64,000 nucleotides of DNA from Pelobates cultripes (GCA_933207985.1 OW240912.1:203578748-203642747); one strand, 5' to 3'. Shown: positions 11,031 through 23,647, numbered from the stretch's first letter. Program-made: numbers and translations. Notes: generated by a model not told the origin, from the letters alone.

Positions 11031-12797
11031 ACATGGGGTATACTAAAACATATATTTTTAAAAAGGCCAGTTTCTATAAGTTAAGGGCAGCTTTACAATA
11101 TATTGACTGGCATAAACTCTTTAGTGAAAAGAACACTGAGGATAAATGGAACATCTTCCAACAAATATTAGAAAGGTACATTTCTCAGTATGTACCATTG
11201 GGTAATAAATATAAAAGAAACAAATTAAAACCAATGTGGCTTAGTAGAGAAGTTAAACAAGAGATTAAAAATAAGAAAAGGGCATTTAAATCGGACAAAT
11301 CAGATGCATCCTATAAAAGATATAAGGAAGCCAATAATGCGTGCAAAAAGGCGATTAGATTCGCTAAACTTCAAAATGAAAAAATGATAGTGAAAGAGAG
11401 CAAAACCAACCCCAAAGCATTCTTTAAATACCTAAAATCTAAAAAAAAAAAAAAAAAATGAAAGTGTAGGTACACTACAAACTGAAATGGGGGTGTTAGT
11501 TAATGAAGACCAGAAAAAGGCAGGAATTATAGATAACTATTTCTCCTCCGTATATATTAAGGAAGAACTGATGGCAATATATGTGCAAATGATTGCTAAT
11601 AAAAACTTGCAAACTTGAATAATTGTAATTGGTTAACTCAAGACAAGGTGCTTCAGCAACTAAAGAAAGTTAATATAAACAAAGCTCCAGAGCCTGACGG
11701 TATCCATTAACAAGTACTTAAGGAACTAAGTGTAGAAATAAGTGAACTGGAGGATTGGAGGAAGGCAGATGTGGTTCCTATATTCAAAAAGGGTTCAAAA
11801 TCCTTGCCTGGAAATTATAGACCTGTGTGAGCTTAACATCTGAGGCTGGGAAAATATTTGAAAGCTTATTAAGGGATAATATTCAAGAATTCCTTGAGAA
11901 GAACATTGTTATCAGCAAAAATCAGCATGGTTTTATGAAGCACAGGTCATGTCAAACTAATTTGATTGCATTCTATGAAGAAGTAGAGGTAGAGATCAAG
12001 GTGTTGCAGTGGATGTGATCTATTTGGATTTTGCCAAGGCATTTGATACTGTTCCACACAATAGATTAGTGTTCAAATTCAAGGAAATCAGTCTAGATGA
12101 AAATGCTTGTTCTTGGGTAGACCATTAAAAGTAGAGTACAAAGAGTTGTCATTTATGGTAGATATTCAAGCTGGACAGAGGTGGCAAGTGGTGTTCGTCA
12201 GGGTTCTGTTCTGGGACCCCTTCTATTTAAAATGTTTACAAATGATCTTGAAAAAAGCATTGAAAGTCATGTTTCAGTTTTTGCAGATGACACAAAACTT
12301 TGTAAAATAATACAATGTGAGCAAGATATTACTTGGCTGCAGAGGGATTTAGATAGACTGGGGGCCTGGGCACTCAAATGGCAGATGAAATTTAATGTTG
12401 AAAAATGCAAACTTATGCACTTCGGCGTAAAAAATGCACAAGCAACGTATACCCTTAATAGAAGCGAATTAGGGAAAATAACACAGGAAAAGGACTTGGG
12501 AATTGTTATAGACAACCAACTATGCAACAATGTGCAATGTCAATCAGCAGTGGCTAAGGCCAGTAAGGTATTGTCATGCATGAAAAAGGGCATTCATTCT
12601 CGGGATGAGAATATCATTTTGCCTCTTTATAAATCACTGATTAGACCACATCTTGAATATGCTGTGCAATTTTGGGCACCTGTTCTAAAGAAGGATATTA
12701 TGGCACTAGACAAAGTGCAGAGGCGGGCTACAAAATTAATAAAAGGAATAGAACATAACAGCTATGAAGAAAGGTTAACAAATGTTAAAGTCACCTG
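11003..12797 (+). pseudogene. CR1 ORF2, linker and reverse transcriptase (frameshifted)
   Basis: The linker frame 11003-11461 has WLSREVKQEIKNKKRAF and a terminal lysine run at a poly-A tract. RT blocks follow: a KAPEPDG segment (about 11680), a FKKGS block (about 11788), ESLLRDNIQEFLEK (about 11857) and FDTVPHNRL (about 12048). The longest open part, 12181-12797, contains [21 protein letters not shown] (the catalytic ADD) and RPHLEYAVQFWAP with KVQRRATKLIKG, a hallmark of CR1 RTs. Several stops and shifts separate the blocks, so the gene is not functional. The DNA from 12798 to 13300 is the 3' tail. Confidence 0.85.
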
Positions 12798-13365
12798 AGA
12801 GGGGAAATGATAACATTATACAAATATATTCTGGGCCAATACAAACCATTGTGTGGAAATCTATTCACAAATCGGACTTTACATAGGACACAAGGGCAGG
12901 CGTTTAGACGGGAAGAAAGAAGATTTCATCTAAGGCAAAGGAAAGGTTTTTTTTTACTGTAAGAACAATAAGGATGTGGAATTCTCTGCCTGAAGAAGTG
13001 GTTTTATCAGAGTCCATACAGATGTTAAAACAGCTACTAGATGCATACTTGCAAAAACAGAATATTCAAGGATATAATCCTTCAATGTAGGGTAATAACT
13101 ACTTGATCCAAGGATAAATTTGACTGCCATTCTGGGGTCAAGAAGGAATTTTTTTCCTAGCTTGTTGCAAAATTGGAAGTGCTTCAAACTGTTTTTTTTT
13201 GCCTTCGTTTGGATCAACAGCAAAAAACAAATGGGAGGGAGGCTGAACTTGATGGACGCAAGTCTCTTTTCAGCTATGTAACTATGTAACTATGAAAAAT
13301 ATCATGCACATTCTGTTGAGCCTAACCATTTTATTGTTAAAAAATTAAAAAATCCCAGATCCACT

Positions 13366-13830
13366 TTAAAGGCACCAAAACAACTTTATATTAATGAAGT
13401 GGTTCTGGTGTATAGATCTTGCTTCTGCAGTCTCACTGCTGATTTCTCTAGGAGTGAAATCACTTTGTGTATGCAGTCTTAGTCACACCTCTTCTGGCTG
13501 TGACTCACACAGCCTCCCTACACACTTCCTCAAAAAGAGTCCAATTTTTTTGCTTTCATTATTGTACAGTATATTCACCTACCGTGGTAATTGCATGTAA
13601 GAGCTTCATGCGTATGATTAAAGTTCAATAAACAAAGAATGACATAAGAGCTTCTAAAGTAAACCCACTGTGCTGTAAAAATTTATAGAAATGAGCAATA
13701 CAGGAAGCAACAGCCAGCTCTCAAACCGCTCTCTAAATAATTATGAGGTAGAACTTGGTAATGCTAGCACCCAACCTACTGCAATGGGCTGTAGTGCTTA
13801 TTGCTTTGATTACCCCTTTTCCTTTTTCAA
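13366..13830. repeat. Possible Kolobok/T2-related fragment
   Basis: TTAA at 13366-13369 is followed by AGGCACCAAAACAAC and then an AATGAAGTGGTTCTGGTG block of the kind seen in frog T2-type MITEs. A matching right end was not found, so the borders are approximate. Confidence 0.35.
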
Positions 13831-14234
13831 GCTAAAAAGTTATAGCCTGTGTATAAAGTTGTGTGGATTCCATTTTTAATAGAGTCACTTAAGCTGTTGA
13901 CCTGTATTAAATGTACCAAGCATTTATGGACTATCACTCATCTTTTTGAAATCACTTGGGTTGGCATCAAATCATTATCTGGTTAAAGACAAAGAAAAAA
14001 GTGTCATGATTTCTTTTTTAGATTATTGAAAAATTCAGTCGACCACGATATTTATGTGACTCAAGGTTATGATAAAAACACATTTCTCACATTTTGCATA
14101 AAATAAACATTTCCTTTGGGTCTCATCAGCCGCCATTCTTGATAGCTCCTCTTGATTATTACTACATTAGCCGAATATCAACGGATCATCCTGCCTCAAA
14201 GAGCAATTAGCAGGACTCTACAACACTTACTGAG
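13831..14234. other. No gene recognised
   Basis: AT-rich spacer ahead of the Tx1/L1 ORF1 remnant. Nothing conserved was recognised. Confidence 0.55.
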
Positions 14235-14775
14235 TTGTTCGATGCCATTCTTTCTCACCCCAAAGCAGCCCAAATAAAGGCAAAGGATCAGGGCCTAGTC
14301 TACACTGATGCTCCCGGGCTTGGAGGCACTCCTAAGTGGATGCCAAAGCAAAGGGGAATTGTTAATATACACACTGACCTATCTGCCCTTCAAGTGCAGC
14401 AGCTAGCAGGGGACCATGTCTGCCCAAATGACGGCCATGGAACAAGGCACACCCATGCAAAAATTAGGGGTATCCCCGCAACAATCTCGACAGAAGAGTT
14501 ACCACATTACGCCAGACGTTTACTGGCCAGCACCTTACCCCATGCAGTGGCAAAAAGGGTGACCATCAATGGGATTTTCAGAGTACCTGACTCCTCCAAA
14601 TCACCAATGAACATGGTGAGTGACGTCATCTTTAGATGCCTGACACGTCAAGACAAAATACATATTATCTCAGCACTTAAAGGCAAATCACCTTTAATCT
14701 TCGATGACTTGTCCCTCACATTATTCCAGGATCTCTCAAGAGCCACTCTTTTCTGGCACAATTCCTATGGCCAGG

Positions 14776-16136
14776 CAGTGGTGGATCCAGGGGGAGCAAC
14801 GGGGCAATTGCCCCCCCCCCCCAAGAAAACCGACGGTCTCCCTCTCCCCTGCCAGATCTCCCTCCCCGGTCCACAGGCACCATGCTGGCAGCTGGCGGGG
14901 GGGACAGAGGGAGAGAGGACCCGGGAGCTCAGCCTGCAGCTCCTCCGGGTCCTCTTCTCGCGAGCACAGAGCGTTGCCGTGGCAATGCTCCAAATCTCAC
15001 TAGAGTGAACTCTAACCCAGGAGCTGCGGGCTAGAGTTCACTCCTACCACTGGGACCACCAGGGATTCCCCACCGGACCACCAGTGATGGAGAAAGCAAA
15101 GCTAAGAAGGGAGGGGGACATAAAGTATATTAATTTTAATTAAATACATTTTTTTTAAAAGCATATTATAAAAAAAGCCCCCCCAGCCTTATCAAACACA
15201 CCCTACACACACAATGCCCCCCATACACACACACTGCCCCATACACATACACTGCCCCATACACACACCATCCCATACACACTCTGCCACCCATACACAC
15301 ACACTGCCCCATACACACACTGCCCCCCACACATACACTGCCCCATACACACACTCCCCATACACACACACTGCCCCATACACACACCGCCCATACACAC
15401 ACTTCACCCCATACACATATACTGCCCCCATACACACACTGCCCCCATACACACACACTGCCCCATACACATACACTGCCCCATACACATACACTGCCCC
15501 ATACACACACACTGCCCCAGACACACATACACTGCCCCTCAGACACACATACACTGCCCCCATACACAGCCCCCCATATACACACACTGCCCACACACAC
15601 ACTCACTGCCCCAGACACACATACACTGCCCCCACACACATTGCCCTACACACATACACTGCTCCCATACACACATTGCCCTACACAAACAGTGCCCCCG
15701 ATACACACATTGCCCTACACATTCACTGCCCCCCATACACACATACACTGCAACTGTCACACACATACTGACCCACACATACACTGCCCCCTAACACACA
15801 CACTGCACCCCTGACATACACTGCCGCCCTCACTCACACACTGCAACCTTCACACACACACTGCTCACACACTGTCCACTCACACACACACACTGCACCC
15901 CTAACACATTGCACCATTCACACACACACCACTGCTCCTATGCCCCATTTCCCAGCAGACCTCAGGTAAGTTGTCAAACTGTTCTTAATCGGATTGACTA
16001 CTTTCTCAGGGAGGGGGTCCCGGCACTATTGGCACCATAACCACTACACTAAGCTGTAGTGGTTATTGTGTCTGGATTATTTATTTAAATAATCTACAAG
16101 TGACCCTCCCGAGATCAGGCTCTGGATCCGCCACTG
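14776..16136. mobile_element. hAT-1, non-autonomous hAT element with perfect 8-bp TSD
   Basis: CAGTGGTGGATCCAG (from 14776) and CTGGATCCGCCACTG (to 16136) are terminal inverted repeats with one mismatch. TGGCCAGG flanks both sides (14768-14775 and 16137-16144). The interior lacks a transposase. It holds a large CACTGCCCCATACACA-type minisatellite and a segment near 15025-15066 that resembles the 5' end of the L1 copy at 58559. The insertion splits a LINE ORF1. Confidence 0.9.
15180..15960. repeat. CACTGCCCCATACACA-type minisatellite
   Basis: About 780 bp of units of variable length made of CACTGCCC plus (ATACACAC)n, all within hAT-1. It creates long cysteine/valine/glycine-rich or threonine/histidine-rich ORFs on both strands that are not genes. 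Confidence 0.95.
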
Positions 16137-16248
16137 TGGCCAGGTTACCAGTACACTCAGAGAAGTGGGTGTGGCCTACAGGTGGGGGATAAATAGCACC
16201 TTGAGGGTGCAAGCAAATGCTTGGAAACCTGATAATATTACCCCATAG

Positions 16249-17429
16249 ACCAGTGATTCCCGTGTCTCAGTATCATGACTGAGAGAGGTGACTTTGTTCC
16301 TAGGTCCATGATGAACACTTATATACCTACAAGACACTTCCCTTGAAAGGATTCTGAATGCATCTGATTCTTTTTATTTGTATTTTTCTTGTGTTTTACT
16401 TTCTTAAGAATTGTTTTATTGTAAAGATCTGTAAGATTATGGGCTTCAGTGCCACACATATACAACATCACAAGCCTATGGGGTTTATCGGTCTAGGGTG
16501 TTACAGCACGGTTTGGTCCTACAGCCCTCACTAATAGAGACAGAACCATGTCATTCTATGCTGAGGCAAGGGAAGCTGCAGAGATGAAGACCAGCTATGC
16601 ATGCCCATTTGCTGACCCAGCTCCCACACCCAGGCCCCAAGCAGGTACCAAAACCAGCACATGCTGTTCCACCTCCCCATCACATCGTGTGCATAGGATA
16701 AAGTCCCGAGACAGAGCACCCTCAACATGTAGACTGCATAAAGGATTTGTATCCCCTGTGGTTCAATTCTCTGATAGAGATCGGTGGCCTGTAGCTGAAT
16801 GCTGATCCAGTGTTAAGCAAGTTAAGTTGAAAGTTAAGTTGAAAGTGTGCGCTCCTCTAGACTTCTCCAAAAACAAGCACATATCTAACATATCTGGTCA
16901 AACACCAGACAGAAGGTCTCTTTCCGCTCTTTTTGAGAATCCTTCTCTGTATGCTGTATTGTGTCTAGAGTAGTCACCATCTTGAGGCGCTAAGTAAATT
17001 ATGCACTGTTTATTCTGCTCTCTTTGTGTGTTTTCCCAAATTATGCTATGAATAGCTGAGTTGGTGGGGACCAGGATAACCCCCAGTGGTCCAGGGAGGA
17101 GGGGGGACGAGGCTCAAGCAGATATTACTTTTGAGAGCGTGGACTCAGGCCTCAAGCTTTGCTGGTGATGATCACCCACAGCTTGCATCAGATGCCGCTA
17201 TCAGGACCGAGACGAAAGTGTCCCCGAGTCATATAGGAGTCAAGGATCTTGGTTGAAGGTGCTTTATTCCAAACAATAAAAAACAAATAATACTCATGTT
17301 AGTTTATGCAACAACTATTCAGTTGGTATATAGTCATATATATATATATATATTGATGCACAAGAGACCATTATTATGTTTAGAACGGACTTTTAAATCG
17401 GAAAATATGAAGTTGCTAGCCAAAATTAG
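16249..17429. other. No gene recognised; possibly LINE 3' tail
   Basis: Directly downstream of the ORF1 remnant and possibly part of the LINE's 3' region, but no poly-A end or diagnostic block is visible. A TA run lies at 17337-17354. Confidence 0.5.
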
Positions 17430-18130
17430 AAGTATATATACAGGAATATGTAAGAGACTGGCATGATAAGTGAAAAGGACTTTCCAAAATGGCGCCGATA
17501 ATACTTCCGGTTTCGGCAACCGGAAAACGTCACGACGTCGATGACGCAAATGAAAACAGCGGGCCGAAGACGCAGAGTGATGACGAATGCGGAAATTAAA
17601 GGGGAACGCCCGAAAAAAAGGCGCCGAAATTCGAAATATAAGGAAGAAGATGGAGATGATGAAATTAGACCACTTGAGAAAGGCTGATATCGCCGAAACG
17701 CATTGTGGTAATTTGTACAGGACATTTTACTTGTATCTATTATACAAAGTTATTTTTTAACAATAAAATCAGTTTGGATTGGATCTTGCCTTTTGGAGTG
17801 ATTCTAGAGGAGCACTTCCAGTGCGGATTCGTTGAAATTGATACAAGACGTCCAGAATTGAATAATTTTCATCTCCATACAAGCCTGAAGTCTGAGTCAG
17901 CTTTTAAAGTGACTCAGTAATATGTGAGTTTAACCAGTCACATGTAAATATTGATATACATTTTAAACAATATTACTCTATGTTTTTATGCTTTATGTTT
18001 TTTAGAATTTTTCATCTGAAAAAGGTCTGGTAAAATATCGAATTTTGCATGCATTGAGTGCTCTCACCACAATTTGATTATTTGCACTACATTGAGTTTT
18101 GGTGTGTTGGAGTGATTCACACTAGGTGAT
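17430..18130 (+). mobile_element. PLE-3, Penelope-like 3' end fragment
   Basis: Contains the PLE-type hairpin plus GAAACG motif (17671-17705) in the same arrangement as the proven PLE at 50451-50490, followed by an AT-rich tail with AATAAA (17763). No protein part is readable upstream, so this is a 5'-truncated copy. The borders are uncertain. Confidence 0.5.
17671..17705 (+). ncRNA. Hammerhead-like motif of PLE type
   Basis: CACTTGAGAAA, stem GGC/GCC around TGATATC, then GAAACGCATTGTGG. The core is degenerate compared with the canonical CUGANGA. Confidence 0.4.
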
Positions 18131-19208
18131 AGTAGCACCACAATTATACTCTTTTTCCTATAAACCCCCTAGTTTGTGGTATATAGTCAATTGGTATACC
18201 ATCCCAACACTTCTACAGTTTCAGCTATTTTATTGTCAGATTACTTGTTTTTGTACTGTCTTTAAAATCATTGCACTGCTACATGACACACATTCTGTTA
18301 TGTTTCTGCTCAGGGATGGACATTCCCTGGTAGAATTTTGTTGTTTTAATCAAAAATGCATTGTTTCCTTAATGAGTGCTAGCTGTCTGGGTACTGAGAC
18401 TGCAAAGCCTGATGTGATAATGCTCTTTTGTGTCTTATTTTCAGCAAACATATGTTTTATAATGTCGAACTTTCTTGTCATCTTTCCAAAGTCCAAAATT
18501 CCAACTGTTTCTGATTCAGTCATTAACATAGTTATTTTTTAAGTTTCAGTTGTAACAGATTGAATACTGAATGGCAACATGAGTGGTAATGGAAAAATTA
18601 TCCAACTCTGTTATAGGCACAGCTTGACTATTTTTGCATAATGTGTGCAATGTGGTGCTACTGCTAAATAGTGGGGTAAAACTGCACTGTTTTAATCATA
18701 TGGTCTCAGAGTGACCATCTAATTGGCGTAATATTGCGTTTTTCTACACATGCTCACTAGCATCCCAATGTTTCCTATGGGAAAGCATTGGATTGACTGA
18801 GATCAATAGCCGAAGAGGTGGACCAGAATGCTGGAGGGAGAAAATGTAAGTTAAATTTTTCTCTCCATGCATTTTCTCAATGCACATTTGTATTCCTAAG
18901 ACTTTAAAGCTTTCCAAGTTGACATTAGGCATGCAGAGCAATAGACAGGAAACAGTTAGTCAACTAATAGTCAAATGAAATAAAATTATGCAATTGATGA
19001 ACAAAATACGAATTTGTTAATCCTTGATAGGAATGACTATGGCAACTGACAACAACAGTTCCTTCCGCAATATGCCAAAATCCAAGTGGAAACAAAACAC
19101 TGGATACAGGATTATTCGCAAAATAATGCCAGGTCTCTGAAATGTCATGTTATTTTATGAGATGACTACAATATAAAGAGAATGTCAATAGAATATGTTA
19201 CTGTACAA
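18131..19208. other. No gene; contains a short T2-like scrap
   Basis: Mostly unclassified. Around 18768-18795, TTTCCTATGGGAAAGCATTG matches a segment of the Kolobok/T2 MITE at about 6510-6530, suggesting a remnant of the same group. The 138-aa ORF at 18126-18542 has no recognisable motif. Confidence 0.5.
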
Positions 19209-19210
19209 TA

Positions 19211-20219
19211 CAGGTGATACTCGAAAAATTAGAATATCGTGCAAAAGTTCATTTAATTCAGTAATGCAACGTGAAAGGGGAAACTAATATATGAGACAGA
19301 TGCATTACATGCAAAGCAAGATAGTTCAAGCCGTGATTTGTCATAAGTGCGATGATTATGCCTTACAGCTCACGAAAACCCCAAATCCACAATCTCAGTA
19401 AATTAGAATATTGTGAAAAGGTGCAATATTCTAGGCTCACTCTAATCAGCTAAGTAAGCCATAACAGCTGCAAAGGGTTCCTGTGCCTTTAAATGGTCTC
19501 TCAGTCTGGTTCAGTAGGAACCACAAGCATGGGGAAACCTGCTAATCTGACAGTTGTGCAGAAAACCATAATTTACACCCTCCATAAGGAGGGAAAGCCT
19601 CAAAAGGTAATTGCGAAGGAAGTTGGATGTTTCCAAAGTGCTGTATCAAAGCACATTAATAGAAAGCTATGTGGAAGGGAAAAGTGTGGAAGAAAAAGGT
19701 GCACAAGCAGCAGGGATGACTGCAGCCTGGAGAGAATTGTCAGGAAAAGGCCATTCAAAAGATTTGGGGACTTTCACAAGGAGTGGACTGAGGTTGGAGT
19801 CAGTGCATCAAGAGACACCACACACAGACGGATGCTATTGAAGCATCCTGGTCTTCCATAACACCTCAGTAGTGCCACAGGCTGATAGCTTCCATGCCAC
19901 GCCGCATTGAGGCAGTAATTTCTGCAAAAGGGGCCCAAACCAAGTACCGAGTTTTTATGCATGCTTATACTTTTCAGAGGTCCGATATTGTTCACCTTTT
20001 GTTTTATTGATTGCATGTAATATTCTAATTTACTGGGATTGTGGATTTGGGGTTTTCTTGAGCTGTAAGCCATAATCATCGCACTTATGACAAATCACGG
20101 CTTGAACTATTTGCTTTGCATGTAATGCGTCTATCTCATATATTAGTTTCCCCTTTTACATTGCATTACTGAAATAAATGAACTTTTGCACAATATTCAA
20201 ATTTTTCGAGTATCACCTG
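19211..20219 (+). mobile_element. Tc1-like DNA transposon, internally deleted
   Basis: Terminal inverted repeats of about 200 bp start with CAGGTGATACTCGAAAAATT on the left and end with its diverged complement on the right. TA dinucleotides at 19209-19210 and 20220-20221 give the Tc1/mariner target duplication. The total of 1009 bp is shorter than the usual 1.5-1.7 kb because the catalytic part of the transposase is missing. Confidence 0.9.
19493..19975 (+). pseudogene. Tc1 transposase, DNA-binding half plus C-terminal scrap
   Basis: The 122-aa frame 19493-19861 contains GKPANLTVVQKTIIYTLHKE and GKPQKVIAKEVGCFQSAVSK, the first helix-turn-helix of the paired-like domain. A GRKRCTS segment and the second helix-turn-helix follow. 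It ends where the DDE catalytic core should begin. Immediately downstream (19895-19950), in another frame, is a PRRIEAVISAKGAQTKY segment corresponding to the normal C terminus. An internal deletion has therefore removed essentially all of the D, D and E catalytic region. The product could at most bind ends, not transpose. Confidence 0.85.
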
Positions 20220-20221
20220 TA

Positions 20222-22294
20222 TTTAGGTTACAATACTACTTACACATGACTAGTCGTAATAATAGACTTTGATCAGCCATCAAATTAACTTACTAGCCAT
20301 ATTTAATTATCCTTAAATGAATGAAAATGAAATAAAAGCATAAAAATGTATACCAAGTTTTTAAATAATGTCCTCCTTTTATTAATGCATCCAGCTAGAT
20401 GTTACCTTCATACCAAATGATTTACAGCCTAACTGTGAATTTTAATAGCAGATTAATGATCTATTTAATATCAATATATTTAATTAGTAGACTAATTGAT
20501 TTCACCTGCTTTGTCATGAAGCTGTCCTATCCAAAGTTGTAAGATACGGAGCATAGTGAAGGTACATATAACACATAATAGGATAATCATGCATGGGGAC
20601 TTTTCAGATCTCCTTGCCTGGAGATATACCTGTCATGGATCAGACATAGGTTGTCCCACCCTCAACAGATGACAATGTCATCCAGTAAGGATGCAAGAGC
20701 AACTACAAGTAAGCATTTTCAACCAGAACCTTCCCAACCTGATAGCATTTGTGAAAATTCTTTGCTAAACCTTGCAAGGTCACAGGTATTTGATTCTTCC
20801 TAAAAGCTAGTGGCCATTTGACAGTCTAACAATCTGCTTACTTGCTCTTGTCGACTGTACCATTGCTGCAGACAGGTCAACTGTTTTTTGATAGGTAACG
20901 GTTTCCTTTTACCATCACACACACTTCACATATTGCATGTAATAAATCTGAACATTCTAACAATTTGAATATAATAGAACCTGTGTCAGGTTTTCCTCCC
21001 GAACGTTAACTAGCCATAATGGAACTAAACATATGATCGACATTAAATTGCACGTATTTGAGTTTACTGCCTAATATTAAACCTGGCTTGGAGGATATAA
21101 TCAGAAAAGATCATTTTGAGAAAACATCTAGCAACCATTACTTATAGGTTTATACACGTATATAATTAAAAATAAAAATATTTGTAAACATAACAAGACA
21201 GCTTCGGCAGCTTTCTCTATACATCGACAGCCGCCTGACTAATTTCACACATCGATGCTTAGTACATGCATCATGAAGTTACTCAGGCAACTCATTTCCA
21301 AAAGAATTATGTATGGAAATGAAACAGCTCATCTACATGCATAATAATAAGCTCATTAGGCAGGATTAATATAAGACTCTTGATGACTTTCAAACATGCT
21401 GAGGATATAAGCAAGTGATCTCTAGTAAGTAAGAAGACATTTTTTGTGTACTAACTAAAAATCAAGGCCTTCATATCATCCCAATATATTGGTGCCAAAA
21501 TCAGTGGTTCACAGGGTCTTTTTGGAGCTATGTACCACTTGAGAGGGGTACACCATTTAATACAGGAATATAAACAATTTGAAAGTATTAAAGTGGATCC
21601 TGTAATCCACAAATATGTGGTAGTCAAAAAAATAATAGTTTCATTGCTAATTTGTTATAGAAAACATTTGGATGAAAAATGTGTTACTTCTCTTAGTTAT
21701 ACTTGCTAAAAGAACGTGAACATAATTTAGATGAAGGTTTATTTTTCTGGTAATAAGAAATGACGGCAATCGATCAGAGTAACAGAAAACAACAAACTGT
21801 CTGTTTGAACCAGAGAGTCTATATAAATCATAGAGGCATGTAGACATCAGGTGTAAACTGTTCATTCTATAACTATATACATCTGCAACAGCTCCACCTA
21901 TTGACTTTTCTTATAAACACAATTATTATGCATTATTGCCGTTCCAGCACTTGTCTTATGTTTCAATTTAAACAAAGCTGTCCTTAGTCACCCATAAATA
22001 TGAAATGTGAAACTCAGAGCCAGACTTTACTTAAAGCTGTGAAGGAAAGATATGACCAAACAACCAACTTAAAGCTTCATGAGAGATGGGGTGATAAGTG
22101 ACTTAAATGTTTATGTCCAATCATCTTGGAGACAAAATTCAAATTTTAGATGGTGTTCTTGTTCAATGAGTTATAAAGTGAACAGTCCTAGCTTTTTCCT
22201 TACAAATCATTAACTCAGTTTGTCTAATATTCTAGAGCTCCATTTGTCCAGCAGAGAGATAAACAGCCCATGCCACAAAATGAGCATGACAAAG

Positions 22295-22296
<2 letters not shown>
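20222..22296. other. No gene recognised (2 kb)
   Basis: AT-rich unclassified DNA without long ORFs, terminal repeats or RNA motifs that I recognise. Confidence 0.55.

Positions 22297-22326
<30 letters not shown>
22297..22326. repeat. (TA)n microsatellite
   Basis: Fifteen uninterrupted TA units directly next to the PLE-4 edge. Confidence 0.95.
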
Positions 22327-22329
<3 letters not shown>

Positions 22330-22950
22330 GATAAAGAGATGCACTCTCAGGACTTTGAAAAAATAGTTAATTTATTCCAGCAGGTATAACATCAAAGTTT
22401 GCCGACGTTTCGACCCATTCGGGTCTTTCTCAAGGTCAATGTACCTGTGCTTACAAGCCATTTATATAGGACATAAAAAGAAGTACTCACCAATCTGTGA
22501 AGAACCCCCTGAATCCCTCCGTGCACACCCGGAAGTGAAACCGGAAATAGAACCCACGATCACATGATCCATGCATAAGTGATCATGTGGTGTTGCTAAG
22601 ATACCGATAGGAAAACAATTAATTATAAGATCGGTAAATATCTCATAGATGTGCAAGTGAAATGTCTAATATTAATCTATTGATGAAATCTAATTAAAGT
22701 GCAGAGTGCATAAATCCGCAAAAATGCAGCCTAATATAAAAAAATAAGCAAAGATCATAAGATCAAATATACTGTGTAAAGTGTCACCATATATCTAAAG
22801 AAGTGATCAAAAAAATAAAGAATGTTATGTTAAAAACATTTCACCAACCATGTCAAGTTTAGAAGGCATTTAGCTGAAGCAATCTATAACAAAAAAAAAA
22901 AAATATATATATATATAAATGGACACTATACACATAAATACTTAAATAAA
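22327..22950 (-). mobile_element. PLE-4, Penelope-like 3' end fragment
   Basis: On the minus strand, a PLE-type hairpin plus GAAACG motif (22400-22437) is followed by an AT-rich tail ending next to the TA run. The upstream sequence (22480-22620) contains CCGGAAGTGAAACCGGAAAT and an inverted ATGATCAC pair. No protein part is readable. Confidence 0.5.
22400..22437 (-). ncRNA. Hammerhead-like motif of PLE type
   Basis: Minus strand: CCTTGAGAAA, a five-base-pair stem GACCC/GGGTC with loop GAAT, then GAAACGTCGG. Confidence 0.5.
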
Positions 22951-23342
22951 TTGACAGCCTGGCCTCAGACTCTTCAAATCATTTAAAATATGGTGCCTCA
23001 CAGGAGTTTTAGCCACTCACTATTAGCCCTCCTAAACAGCTACTAGATTAGCTTTCATACTGCCTTCACTGCAGTGGACCTCTCCATAGCTAAACTCTCC
23101 CCCCACCCTGCAATATACTCACATTACAGTCTTGCTCATATTCTCCATGACAAAACTCACAGCCTGCTTACATCTTAAAATTATCGGTTTTAATAACATT
23201 TCAGAGCCTTGGACAAAGAGATTTTCCATTGTCTGGATTTTCTTTAAGCCAGATATAGAACACATATAAATTCTCAAGTTACACATTTTATCACTCCATG
23301 TGTTTCCTTTCTCAGGTCTGTCATTTTCCTGATATCTTAGGG
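22951..23342. other. No gene recognised
   Basis: Unclassified spacer; nothing seen. Confidence 0.55.
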
Positions 23343-23480
23343 AGCCACAACATTAAAACTAACTGCCTAATATTGTTTAGGTCCCCATCATGCTGCCAAA
23401 AAAGCTCTGATGCATCGAAGCATGAACTCCGCAAGACCTCTATCTGACACCTGAGCGGCATCTGATCAACTGCCAAGGAC
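23343..23480 (-). pseudogene. Tc1-like transposon, 3' end fragment
   Basis: The segment starting GCCACAACATTAAAAC and running through TGCCTAATATTGT and AGCTCTGATGCATCGAAGCA matches the 3' terminal region, in reverse, of a widespread vertebrate Tc1-like element as I recall it. It includes the transposase C terminus. The element is a different family from the copy at 19211. The right border is approximate. Confidence 0.6.
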
Positions 23481-23647
23481 ATTTATCTGGGTGCTTTGAT
23501 CTGAATAAAGTAGTTATTTATTCTGAGGTGATTAGTAATACTATAGTCTGATTCTGTACAGTCAGAATATTTGTATGCTTTACTTTCTTTATGTTTGGTG
23601 GGATGCTGACAATGTCACTTTTTTTTTATCGAAACAAGTATCATCAC

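Larger units (their letters stand above)
8805..13300 (+). mobile_element. CR1-type LINE, decayed, interrupted
   Basis: Carries, in order, an ORF1 esterase-like domain, an endonuclease/exonuclease-type domain, a reverse transcriptase and a 3' end. The 3' end has the TTTTTTGCCTTCGTTTGGAT block and ends in TATGTAACTATGTAACTATG repeats. All domains are frameshifted. A 904-bp insertion (9247-10150) splits ORF1. The 5' end is not defined; no sequence earlier than about 8805 can be matched to the element. Confidence 0.8.
14235..16248 (+). pseudogene. Tx1/L1-type LINE ORF1, split by a hAT element
   Basis: The left part contains KIRGIPATISTEELPHYARR, RVPDSSKSP and a LSLTLFQDLSRATLFW segment. This matches the RRM and C-terminal domain order of L1/Tx1 ORF1 RNA-binding proteins; the upstream coiled-coil region is only partly readable. 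The frame is cut at 14775 by a hAT insertion. It resumes at 16145 with YRWGINSTLRVQANAWKP and stops at 16246-16248. No ORF2 follows, so only an ORF1 remnant is preserved. The better preserved relative at 58783-59834 has the same domain order. Confidence 0.75.

Noticed and set aside
15166..15784. ORFs of 80-185 aa on both strands, rich in Cys/Val/Gly or Thr/His
   Set aside because: Pure translation of the CACTGCCCCATACACA minisatellite in hAT-1; no start context or family resemblance.
15180..15960. CRISPR-like spaced repeats
   Set aside because: Units are contiguous and variable without unique spacers; vertebrate minisatellite.
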